Assembly: GCF_020085105.1 (NCBI RefSeq)
Contig: NC_058055.1
Coordinates: 14,447,822-14,511,821 of the forward strand
DNA: 64,000 nucleotides
Reading direction: 5' to 3'
Source of the DNA: Siniperca chuatsi
Taxonomy: Eukaryota > Chordata > Actinopteri > Centrarchiformes > Sinipercidae
The position numbers and the translations under genes were made by a program. The notes under the pieces were generated by a model. It made no database searches. It saw only the letters and a list, made by a program, of their open reading frames with translations, and had not been told where the DNA came from. The stretch's first letter is position 1. Every line of letters begins with the position of its first letter. This document shows positions 13,454 through 23,945 of the stretch, one piece after another.

Positions 13454-14384
13454 GAATCAGAATCAGAAACATAATCAGAAATACTTTATTGATCCCCGAG
13501 GGGAAACTCTTTCATTACAGCTGCTCATTATCACATCAATGCACACTTGAGAATAGAAGGAATAGAAGTACTAAGCAAATCAAAATATAATACACTATAA
13601 TACAGCTAAAATAAATTAATTACAAAGTGGATATAAGTATAAAAGCTAAAATAAGTCTAAGTACCAAAGTGGATTTAGAGGTTGAAAAGTATGTACGGTA
13701 TAATACAATGTAATAACATAAGTAATAAGTAATAGTGCAATAATGAGTACTGTCAAGTTAAGTGTAGCAGATTAACCAGATTATTAGATGGTGGATATTG
13801 CACAGCAGTAATAGAAGTATGAATAAATATCAATAAATAGGGAATATTAAACTGAAAACAGAGTATATTGCTCCGGAGTATTAAACAGAGAATGTTGCAC
13901 AAAATTTCAAACACTGCAGTGATGTTAATGATCCAATGTCCAGTTGAATGACTTAGGGTCAATAGACTGACACTTAGAGGGAGGAGTTAAAGAGTTTGAT
14001 GGCCACAGGCAGGAATGACTTCCTGTGGCGCTTTTTGTGGGGATGAGTCTTCCGCTGAAGGTACTCCTTTGTTTGACCAGCACGTCATGGAGTGGGTGGG
14101 AGACACTGTCCAAGATGGCATGTAGTTTGGCCAGCATCCTCTTCTCTGACACCACCACCAGAGAGTCCAGCTCCACCCCCACAATGTCACTGGCCTTACG
14201 GATCAGTTTGTTGAGTCTGTTAGCGTCCGCTACCCTCAACCTGCTGCCCCAGCATGCAACAGCATACAGGATAGCACTGGCCACCACAGACTCATAAAAC
14301 ATCCTCAGCATTGTCCGGCAGATGTTGAGGGACCTCAGCCTCCTCAGAAAATAGAGGTGGCTCTGGCCCTTCCTGTAAAGAGCT
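13454..14384 (-). mobile_element. L2/CR1-clade LINE, 5'-truncated copy 2, inverted relative to copy 1
   Basis: Read on the minus strand, this is only the 3' part of the element. The C-terminal coding region lies at about 14,384-13,980 ('LYFLRRLRSLNICR', 'AYRIALATTDS' on the opposite strand). The same AT-rich 3' tail follows, ending at 13,454 in the complement of 'tgattatgtttctgattctg'. Over about 245 nt of coding sequence next to its truncation point I find one difference from copy 1 (an Ala/Val codon in 'DSLaVVSE'), so both copies are young or come from the same active source. Confidence 0.85.
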
Positions 14385-14389
14385 ACCAA
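13925..14389 (-). pseudogene. LINE ORF2 C-terminal fragment
   Basis: An open frame of about 150 codons has the same sequence as the C-terminal end of the copy 1 ORF2 (LYFLRRLRSLNICR ... AVACWGSRLRVADANRL). A 5-6 nt gap relative to copy 1 lies near 'SGRLIP'. Reverse transcriptase and endonuclease are absent, so this is an inert fragment and not a host gene. Confidence 0.8.
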
Positions 14390-14640
14390 TACACTACCAA
14401 GGTCATTTACAGCAGCTCCAACCAGGACTCTGGCTTCGGGGACAACGAAGACAAGGAGGCTTCAGGAGAGGCGTGAAGCAGAAGAGCAGTGAGAATCAGC
14501 CCCGGGGTGCCAGGAGCCAAACCCGGCAAGAAAATCACCTCGGTGTTGTTGGAATGAGGGTAGACTGGACGCTACAGTGACTCACTATCGCATCTTGAGG
14601 TACAAAGTGGTATTACGAGACAGGACAGGCCGAGGCTAGC
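14385..14640. other. GC-rich block on the right side of LINE copy 2
   Basis: GC-rich sequence ('ggactctggcttcggggaca', 'ggcgtgaagcagaagagc', 'cagccccggggtgccaggag') directly abuts the 5' truncation point of the LINE. Short frames are open but match no family I know. See the companion block at 13,210-13,453. Confidence 0.35.
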
Positions 14641-14943
14641 TAGTTAGCATGCTAACTTCAGTAGACATCTCTGCAACACAATACATTGATGTTTTTGACA
14701 TAATGTCATAACTGTGATTTCTTCACATTGGTCTGACAAGAGGCTTAATGTATAGAACTGTGCCAGTAGGGGTTACTACTAGCAACAGAATGTTCAACTG
14801 AAACCAACTCCCACTCGAACCTTCTCTCTGTAACTGCAGGTGTTGTTGTCAACAGGTTAATTGCTGTCCACGACTAACAAGACTGAGGGCACCACAAGTA
14901 ATTAATACAATAACTTTAAACACCAGGAAGAACACTCAATCCA

Positions 14944-14944
<1 letters not shown>

Positions 14945-14995
<51 letters not shown>
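14945..14995. repeat. (CA)n microsatellite
   Basis: About 51 nt of uninterrupted CA dinucleotide repeat. Confidence 0.97.
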
Positions 14996-15402
14996 TGTAT
15001 AATGATCACCAACATGTATGGGAGAAAGAGATGAAAGATGAAAGAGGAGGTCTATACAGTATCCATGTGTTCAGTCAGCTTACATATTAAAGATACTGTA
15101 CAATTACAGTATTATGGTTTATTCGTACACAAAGTGATGTAAGATGAACATATGCATGCATACTGCTGGTTGTGTTGTACTGAAAGTGGGGGGCCTTTGG
15201 CTAATGCAAGCTGCTTTACATTCGTTGTCCTTGAATATAGCTTGGTACATAGTAGATGTCAAGAGCCCTTGCTCAGGAGCCCTTAGGCAGTATTGGCCAC
15301 CATCAGTACATTTATGATCAGGTTACCTTTCTGGTTCAGAAATGTTAATCTGGTAAGGTCAAGCATTTGGAAGAATAGAAACAAAACAACAAAACTTCCC
15401 TA

Positions 15403-15656
15403 GAGTTGAAATGATTAGTCGATTAGTCAATTAATAGATTGACAGAAAATTAATAGTTTAAGTCATTTTTCAAGCAAATATTTGCTGGTTCTAGCTTCTC
15501 AAATGTGAAGCTTTGCTGATTGTTTTTGTTTTCCATGATTGTAAACCAAATTACCTTTGGGTTTTGAACTGTTGTTCAGATAAAACAAAAAAAAATGAAT
15601 ATGTCAACTTGTGTTCTATTTCTAACTATTATCTGAGATTTTATAGACCCAATAGT
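15403..15656. repeat. 'attagtcgattagtcaatta' interspersed repeat (hAT-like MITE type)
   Basis: The block starts 'gaaatgattagtcgattagt', then has 'caagcaaatatttgctggtt', 'ctagcttctcaaatgtgaag' and 'tttgggttttgaactgttg', and ends 'gattttatagacccaatag'. Decayed relatives occur at about 16,897-17,769 (split), 55,050-55,262 and 61,434-61,695. I recognise it as a very abundant percomorph repeat. Assignment to hAT derivatives is inferred from memory and not proven here. Confidence 0.6.
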
Positions 15657-16234
15657 CAGCAGACACAGCCCTAGTCTTCTTCTTACAGTTCAGATTCCCT
15701 GAACATATTACTTTCCAAAATCTTTTCAAGTAGATGAATAATTAACCAAAACGTGGGGTGAAGTGTATAATTTCGGGCTGGGTAATTCAAAAGAATGCAA
15801 AATATGCGCATATTATCACAGTAATTTCCTCCTTCATCTCAAAGAGCATGGGGGTCAGAGCCCAGACACACTCCATTATATGTAATGGACAGAAATGAGA
15901 ATGACAGAAAAAAATACAGAAAAGCGGACTAAAGAGTGAGAGAGAGGCAGGTCTGTGAGGGAAGTATTAATATTTATTTTCTAGTGTGGCCATGAACAGT
16001 GTAGAAGTTCTATTCTCTGGGAGATGAACAGGAGCGTCAGTGACCCTCTCTTCCTCTTTCATTCCCTCCTTCCTGTTCTCCTCCCTCCCTGACAAGAGAG
16101 GGTGTGTAGTGGTCTTCATTCTGCTGGGAACCGCAGAACACTTCACACCTGAGCAGCACATCTCACACATACATATGAGAGTCTTAAATTGAAAACTCAC
16201 AAACACATGCACATAAGTGCACTGGATCAGCTCT

Positions 16235-16236
<2 letters not shown>

Positions 16237-16290
<54 letters not shown>
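16237..16290. repeat. (GA)n microsatellite
   Basis: About 54 nt of uninterrupted GA repeat. A long serine/leucine-rich frame on the minus strand here is a by-product of the repeat. Confidence 0.97.
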
Positions 16291-16896
16291 CAATAATCAC
16301 AAAAGCATGAAATCTATGTGGTGTGCCTATACAGAGAGGTCACCTTGCAGAAAAAAATATGCGCAAACATACTTGCTTTAGGTTAGTGTGTGTAAAGACT
16401 GATCTGTCTTTACACACATACACATGTACAGTATCTATGGACTGGGACACACCCTTTCCTATTCGATTCCCAACGATTTAAGCTGACAACGTTTGGCAAA
16501 CTGGTTTATTTTCTTTCGCTTGTTCATCACTTCCTCTTTCTGTAACTCCCTAAATATCCGCTTTAATAACATTTGAATGGGGAATTAATTTACATAACAG
16601 AATCCAGAGTCTGTCCGAAGGGAAAAATCTGCATGAATGGACTCTGGGGAACAAAGAGGTGAGTGGGGGAGAGGAGAGAGGGGGCAATTTAAAGATAATT
16701 TCTGATCTGATCATTTCTGTAAGAATCAAATAGTCCTATGTTATAAAATGTGCAATTTATATATGTAAAATATGCAGATGAACACCAACATGTATTGTTT
16801 CTCCATGATTATGGCCACTTTTATACAGATGTCATAAACACTACTGTATATTTACACATTTTGAATATGTTAGTTTGTACATTTAATTGTTTTTTA

Positions 16897-17769
16897 GGCC
16901 TGCAACTAACGATTGTTTTCATAATCCATTAATCTGTACATTCTTTTTAGCCATGCTAGCATCGTGGTTCTAGGCATGACAATGTCAGTCCACCACTATG
17001 GTCCAGAGTGAAATATCTCAACAACTATTGTATGGATTGCCATGAAATGTTATTATGGATATCCATGGTCCATGTAGTAGATAAATCCTACTGACCTTAG
17101 ATAAAGGTTTTACCTTATCCTGTGAAATATCTCAACATTTACTAGATGGATTGGCAGAATTTTTTCACAGACATCCCAATGACTTCACTGATCCCCTGAC
17201 TTTTCATCTAGCGCCACAATCAGGTCAAATTTTCAATTTGTCCAAGATTTTGGTTTATGAATAAATACCTGCCAAACTAATCGCATTCCCATCAGCCTCA
17301 GCTGTACTTTGTGTTTTGTGTTAATTATCAAATGTTAGCATGCTAACATGCTAAGACACTAGACAATCACTAGATTGTGACCAACACTACACCTGCTTAA
17401 CATCAGCATGTAAGCACTGTCCTTATGCTGAAGTTAGCATTTAGCTCAAATACAGCCTCACAGAACTGCTAGCGTGGCTGTAGACTCTTAGTCTTATTTC
17501 AGTTAGTCGATTGATTATTTCGTGGATCACTATGTCCCAAAGCTGCAAAATTTCTTGTCCAACCAACTGTCCAAAACCCAAAAATATTCAATTTACAATT
17601 ATTTAAAACAGAGAAAAGCCACAAGTCATCGCAATTAAGGAGCTGATAACAGCAAATGTTTGGCACTTTTGCTTGCTAAATAATATGAATGATGAATTGG
17701 TAATCAAAACTATTGGCCATTCATTTTTTTCCCAATCCACTTATCACTTAGTCAACTAATCGCTTCAAG
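16897..17769. repeat. 'attagtcgatt' repeat split by a second repeat (nested insertion)
   Basis: The left piece (16,897-16,948) reads 'taggcctgcaactaacgatt' then 'ttcataatccattaatctgt'. The right piece (17,495-17,769) resumes with 'agttagtcgattgattattt', 'ccaactgtccaaaacccaaa', 'tgtttggcacttttgcttg' and ends 'agtcaactaatcgcttcaag'. Together they follow the order of the family seen at 15,403-15,656 in the opposite orientation. The interruption is the GCTAGC-rich element at 16,949-17,490. Confidence 0.6.
16949..17490. mobile_element. Non-autonomous element with GCTAGC termini, nested
   Basis: The left end 'agccatgctagca' and the complement of the right end 'agccacgctagca' form imperfect terminal inverted repeats (12 of 13 match). 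The interior has 'gtgaaatatctcaacaacta', 'ggattgccatgaaatgttat', 'ttagcatgctaacatgctaa' and 'gttagcatttagctcaaata'. It has no coding capacity. The layout is that of a MITE-type DNA element. The family is abundant in percomorph fish by recollection; the superfamily is not assigned. Confidence 0.6.
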
Positions 17770-18949
17770 CAGTAGTTTTGTTTATGACCTACTGTATGTC
17801 ATATCCAAAACATACAGTATAGGTATGTGGTAAACAAACTAGCATTTATAAAGCTTATAACAAGCTTAATATGGTGTAAAATCTGTATGAAAATGGCGAT
17901 AAAAAGACAAAATGCACAAATACAGTTTGCTCATATGCAAAGTACATAAACTGTACATTTTGAAATATGTAAGATAGTTTTACTATGCTGTCACTTGTTT
18001 GTGATCAACATATGTGATATTCCTGCCATTGACCATTCAGGAGTTAGACACAGAGGCATCTCTGGAATGTCACACAAGGTCAGCGTCTGGCAAGCTACTC
18101 AGTTGCCAAATATCCAGTCATGTGTGTCTCCCTGCCTTCCTTTCAAGCAACAATCTACTAAACAGTGTTGACAATCCTACAGCCATTCATCCCAGAACGA
18201 ATAATAAGCACCTTTTTGAGTAAAAGTGAGAGTTATGGTCATGCAGGTTTAGCAGGTCACTGCGTTCAAAGGTCAGACCCCTAAACTGCTGTTTGACCAT
18301 GGATGGGAGGGGGTTTGTAATGTGTTAAATAGGCCTTTGAATCCCACTGGAGTCATCTCTGCCCAGTCTACACACAGTGTAGCTGAGACTGGTCTACTGG
18401 GCTGAAAGGCTACTGAACCATTTTCATACACTTAATACAGAATCCAAACGCTTGAACATTTCTCCTTTCCAGAGAGCGCAAAATGATGTCAGCAGTATAA
18501 ATGTAACAGAGGATAAAATAAAGAGCAGAAAAGAGAAATTAGCTGTCAAATTTGAGAGCAATGGGGTGTTCAGGGGCTCCACTCTCATGATCACATGACA
18601 CAGAGCTCAGGGGGCAGAGGTTAGGTCACATGGGCCTTGTAATTAGTCTGTCTACCAACCAACCATGTCTCATAGGCCAGGCACCATTTATGGCATCTCA
18701 CCCCTGACCTATGGCTCCTAGTCTCTAAAATATCCCTACAATGTCAGTGGTAGACGGTGTACCGGAAGGTAAACTCTCACCTCAGAGAATAGAGGAAGGT
18801 CACAGGGGAGTGAGCACCAATATACCTCAATAGGATCATTCAGGCTAGTTCCTGTGTTTGTTTCAAAACATGTATCTGTGTCTCTCAAGAGAGTAACAAT
18901 TGTACCCTAAATCACACAAACCTGTGCTAATACAAATGCAGCTCATACG
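17770..18949. other. Intergenic DNA, no gene seen
   Basis: AT-rich sequence with no recognisable exon. The open frame at about 18,014-18,223 has no conserved motif. Confidence 0.45.
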
Positions 18950-19510
18950 AATAAATTGATTAGTTGATCAATCAGTTTTGATCATTGGTTAATTGTTTCA
19001 AGGGATACGCCAGCAATTTAGTATTGTACTTTCATTATGTTGGAGTCTCAATAAAAAAAATTATGATGAAAATGTGCGCAGCGGAAGCTGAAATATCCTG
19101 ACTCTTAGCCCCTAGTATGGGTCAAGCTCCAAAAACACTGGATCCTAATGCATCTTGATAGTATCTTTCATTACACCCTCCCTACCAGATGAAAACCCAC
19201 GTCTTTGAAACTCCACATCCTCAATTTGTAACGCAAGCTTTCTGTTATAAATTTGTAGTCTCCAAGCCCAGGTTGAGATCACCCAGATGACCCTCCAAAG
19301 CCACAGAAGACATTATGCAGCAGTTTTCACAGGCTGAGTAGTATTCCTCATGAAGAGTGAACTGATGTGTTGTTTTTTTAAAACAAAAATGCAAAAAAAA
19401 AAAAAACGAATCACTGGTTGTTGCTTCACAAATTGATTTTTTTTGAGACCAAAAGCTCAATGGTTGCAATTTAATTCCAAACCTGAAGCCACACATCTGT
19501 TAAGAAGCCA
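18950..19510. repeat. Probable composite interspersed repeat
   Basis: It begins with a 'gattagttgatcaatcag' relic of the attagtcgatt family. It continues into 'gggatacgccagcaattta', 'gctgaaatatcctgactctt' and 'cagatgaccctccaaagcca', words I associate with another common teleost repeat. It also contains an A14 run near 19,393-19,406. No coding potential. Boundaries are approximate. Confidence 0.4.
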
Positions 19511-22500
19511 CACACCTATATGAGCTTTTCATTTTCTAAATGATTGATACCCAGGAAAGTGGGAAAATATTCCACCTCAGATAAATCACCTATACAGACT
19601 GAAGATGGGTGGGAATGTACTGTATTACGTATAGCATGCAACTGTTAAACAAGTAAAAGTAAAAACAGCTAAATGTGACCACACTGGTTCTTGTCAGCAG
19701 TGCTTTGGGGAGCAAAGCTGGATGCATATGGGGGGGGGACAACCCTGTAAATGCTCACAGACAAAGCACAACTACTAACACAGGCCCATATACACACACA
19801 CACACACACGCCAGTGAAGTACACTTCTCTCCATTTATGTAACTTAGTTGAAAAGAAAAACCTCCACCTCTGAGTCATCTTTCAGTGAACACCAGAGGGA
19901 CAGTCCTACCAGCTCCAAGTGTGACTGTGTACATGTGGGTGTTCGATATCAGTTAATAGCAGGACATTTTTCCTTTTCTTTTTAATGATGCGCACACACG
20001 CCCACATGCACTCACTGTAACTATGTAAGCAACAAAAGGATTGAACCCTGTAAGACTGGTTTACCGATGCTTTTGGAAAGAACACGCAGGGCTACTGTAC
20101 CGTGTAAAATCCTGAAGCAATGGCTGTTAAAGGAAGAATACGCCTTAAGCATTACTTTTCACCTGAAAGCTTCTTGTTGAGATGCAGTGACAGTTATGCT
20201 CCAAGCCTTACATAAGAAAAGCTTGTCTGTTTTGTGTTTGCTCAATCGGGGGTTTGACTGAATCTGAAGGTGAAGGCTGATGCTGACGTTTTTGTTGGCA
20301 TGCTTTTGCCAAAATTTTAAAAGTGTACTCTTGGAAGTCCTATGAAATACCACTTATATGAGGCACTAAAACCAGAGTTACTACTTACAGCATGTGTGGA
20401 ATCTTAGCTTAACAGTTTTCATATCTGACCATGTATACTGTGGACCAAGTACAACTTAAAAATCTAATCCAAAAAGTCCACCATATACATCATATCTGAG
20501 ACAGAAAATAGGGATACTCTGATTATTCATAAAAGTCCATTATATTGAAAAATGACCTTTCACATGATCGTCTGCCAACAGCTGGTTGGACAGTTCTCAT
20601 TGTCTTTCTCATTCTATTCTTTTCTACTAAGCTTTGTTGGACTCTCCTGCTGTCAGGGCCTCTCTCCCTCACTGTCAGCAGCACTGGTAGTCTCTCTATT
20701 ATTCATCACCTCCACTCCCTGGCTATTTATACAAGCTTTTACAGTCAGTCTGTCTTTCTGCTCTGCTGGCTGCATCTGTCTACATTAATACAGATATTTC
20801 AACCTGTACAGGCAGTTCTAAGCTGCCTATGAGTTCTTGGCCTGAAACAGCATTATTACAGATACCTAAGCACAGGAGAAAAACATATGCAAACATTGAC
20901 TTTCATGCATAAAGGCTAATACATCCTGCTACCTCAAAAAAATAAAATAAAATGGAATTGCTCAACTGTATAACGCTACACTTTCCTCTGTAAAATGGAG
21001 TCAAAATGATATGGCAATTACACTCCCACCACTAATGACCCTGATAAAAACTGTAAAACCACTGGTGGATTTTACTGAAAAACAACTGCAGATCAAGTGC
21101 TTAAAGTTCCCTATTTTTTAATTTAGCACTGCCACCAATTCTGCTGCCTGACTGCCTTCAAATCTGAAATTTATGAGCAGTAGATTAGATTCCTACTACT
21201 GAGTAGAAAGCAGAGCAAGAGACACATCCCATTTGCCAATAGATTTCCACGTCTTGCTACATATATGATTATTCCACTGCACATTTTCAGAGCTAAACAT
21301 TTCATGTTTAAACTACGCTCACATTGCAGCTCGCCTCTGGATTGCTCCCTGAGGTATTAACTCCACTGAAGGGCCTCAAATATCTAATTTCCCCTGGAGA
21401 AGAGCAGAGAGTGCCAAGCCACTTCACATGGGAGCATCCACCATTCCCATGAAAAGGAAAAGGCTTTTAAAGCATGCAATTTCTGCAGCCATGTGTCGGC
21501 TATCTGTAAGTAGCAGGGATGTGTATACTGTATGTGAGTGCGTCCATGTGTGTTACTGTGTGTGTCGGCCAGCGCATGGGCACAACTGTTCAGTTTAATA
21601 TCATGGATGAAGAGCAAAGGCCAAGATTCCAATTTCAACCCAAAATTTCCAATCATAATCGTTATTTATATTTTAGTAGGCCTGTCTGAGATGTTAATAA
21701 AATTTTATGTTTTTATGTATGTGAAACAACAATAAATAATTTAAATAAACAAATTATTTCCTGTGCAGCATAATAAGGCCTGTGTGCCCAGTAATGATGA
21801 GAAACAATGTTAATGGCATTAATTTGGTCATTTCCAGCCACAGGTATGCACAGCTACACTCCCATAATGTAAAAATATACAATTTGTATTTTTTATTTTT
21901 TTTTATCATGAGGACAAAATGTGATCCAATCCATCTGTGGAGTATCAGACAGAGTACTTGTTACAATTTGAGTTATGAAGAGTAGCAATGCCCTCTAGAG
22001 GATGATCCAGCTTAATACACCGTCCAGATAAGAGCTGATCAGAGTTTTTGCTATCAGGAGGACCTTCCAGAAATTCCCTTTCTGAGAATCTAGGGTTTGC
22101 AGATTCAGCAACATCTTAAAAGTCACCTCTTAAACGTACCTGTTTTAAATGCTTTAAGTCTTTTTATTGTATTGTTTTTGGTACTGTTAACATCAGGCCA
22201 AAATGTCCTATCGCCCAAGGTCCGCGTCTGATTAACAGTAAAAACATTTCTCTCTTAACATTTCTTAAACATTTGGGTTGTTTTTTTTTTTAACCTTTAG
22301 TCTGGCTTGTCTGTCAGGTGGACTGCGCAGTATCAGGACTGAAAGACCACCGGTGATCACACATGAACCCAGATATCTGCCATATCTGATAAATATCCGT
22401 TGTAAAATTTGTAGATTAAGCAAGTGCAAGAGAAACATTTACGTTGTTTGGCACATACGTCTTAAATTGTTTGTGTAGACCACTTGTCTTTCCCTCCTTT

Positions 22501-22600
22501 CATTCGTGTCTGCCGACTATGTAGGCTATTTTACATTTGTGCAATTCCTTGCCAGTGTTGGCCAAGTAGGATAACTTGAACATGTTAACTTACTACTCAT
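19511..22600. other. Intergenic DNA, no gene seen
   Basis: AT-rich DNA with a short CA tract at about 19,793-19,809 and a possible decayed LINE 3' remnant at about 22,088-22,200. No conserved exon was found. Confidence 0.45.
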
Positions 22601-22810
22601 TGGAAAAGTCATTTTCCATAGATAGATAGAAACTACCAGCCAGCCTACACACTGGAGCTCTTTACTGACCATCACGACGTGAGCTCTGGTGGCCGCACAC
22701 TAGACCCCGGAGGGCCCGTGCTCGCAACTTCTCAACTCTAAACAAAACCCAGGCGATATCAGGATATGCCGGTGACAAGCTAGCAACTAAGAAGGCAATT
22801 TATAACTTAC

Positions 22811-22934
22811 CTGAAAGGGCTTTCCTCCTGCGGCGGCGGATGCTACCCCCGTCTCTAGCTAACATGTCCGGGACCGATGATACAACGAAATCTGAGAAAC
22901 TTCAGATTCTATGTCCTTTACCAAATATTGACAG
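22811..22934. other. Two overlapping, divergent candidate first exons in a CpG-rich patch
   Basis: The palindrome CATG at 22,863-22,866 supplies a start codon on both strands. Minus strand: 22,865-22,811 encodes MLARDGGSIRRRRRKALS and runs into a consensus donor (tcag/gtaagtt). Plus strand: 22,864-22,934 encodes MSGTDDTTKSEKLQ and nine further residues and runs into a donor (acag/gtgggt). The surroundings have CpG-containing words ('cggcggcgg', 'gtccgggaccg') unlike the AT-rich flanks. No downstream exon is identified and no family is recognised. It could be a real bidirectional promoter, a transposon 5' end or chance. Confidence 0.25.
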
Positions 22935-23421
22935 GTGGGTTGCTCTAACCATGGCCCGATAAACCCGTTTGGGGGACCTGGGCAAACATTTGCTGGAGGG
23001 CCCCCGTTGCTCATCAGGTACAGTGCACACAGCTCACTATAGATGGCAGCGTTATTTATATTTGCCAAGAGATCCTGAAACCTATCTACACACACCTATC
23101 TTGAGGTAGGTTTTCTGTATGTTAGTTTGTGGTCATTTGATGAAATACAGCTTTATTTAGGAAAATGCACCATGTAAGCACAATATAAGCTAAAATTATA
23201 ATGTTAGAACTAGCAATTGACACAGGGACCCCTTCGCACAAGACAGGGCCACAAAATTAAGAAATAATAAAATTACAAAAGCACTCAAGCCCACAACTAT
23301 TAACACTAATCACAATGACTCCACCTTAAGCAGGGTCTTGAACCTAGCACTGGTGGAGCCATCGATAGTGATACTAATTACACCTGTATTTATAGTCAAA
23401 ATGTCCACTGTGACAAAGGTC

Positions 23422-23473
<52 letters not shown>

Positions 23474-23474
23474 T
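23422..23474. repeat. (ATT)n microsatellite
   Basis: About 53 nt of perfect trinucleotide repeat, downstream of the sod1 3' end. Confidence 0.97.
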
Positions 23475-23554
23475 TTAAGCTCAAATACTTTTGTGAAAAG
23501 CTTAAATTCCAATTCCACACACTTCACATATCGGCAGAATTATCACACATGATG

Positions 23555-23837
23555 CAGATGAACTGACAATTTATTGATTAACTTCATAAACTGTATACAG
23601 TTGTTTACTATTTGTGCGTTACCAATTCTTTGGGACCAAAGCTAATCAGCAGACATATAATACCCATACATATAATTGTCATGGAGAACGGACAGGGCAA
23701 AGCACGGCTCATGTACTCTCTTGACTAGTCAATAAAATGCCAGAGTATTGAAAAGGACAAACTGTCACATCAAGTAGCTAGGTTGGTCTTGTTAAGTGCT
23801 GTGGGTAAAAGTTGTTGTTGTTGTTCTGGCAGATAGT
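23555..23837 (-). other. sod1: Probable sod1 3' untranslated region
   Basis: The sequence follows the TAA stop on the minus strand. The complement of 'tttatt' at 23,570-23,575 gives a canonical AATAAA polyadenylation signal about 265 nt after the stop, so I place the transcript end near 23,555. Transcript data are not available to confirm it. Confidence 0.45.
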
Positions 23838-23945
23838 TTACTGCGTGATGCCAATGACTCCGCAGGCCAGACGTCCACCAGCATTGCCTGTCTTTAGACT
23901 CTCCTCATTGCCTCCTTTTCCCAGGTCATCAGCCTTCTCATGGAT
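23838..23945 (-). CDS. sod1: sod1 exon 5 (stop codon)
   Basis: Encodes '[20 protein letters not shown]', then '[15 protein letters not shown]' and TAA. It includes the last copper His, the electrostatic-loop acidic/Lys residues, the catalytic Arg and the second disulphide Cys. Confidence 0.97.
   Translation of the reverse strand: MHEKADDLGKGGNEESLKTGNAGGRLACGVIGITQ

Noticed and set aside
16750-16932. Short open frame next to the nested repeat
   Set aside because: AT-rich chance frame overlapping the repeat start; no family resemblance.
22088-22200. Possible LINE 3' fragment ('cttaaaagtcacctcttaaa')
   Set aside because: Too short and degraded to assign; could be ordinary AT-rich DNA.
1-22600. 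Exons of tiam1, the expected human neighbour of SOD1
   Set aside because: No DH, PH, PDZ or other TIAM1-like motif could be read on either strand.
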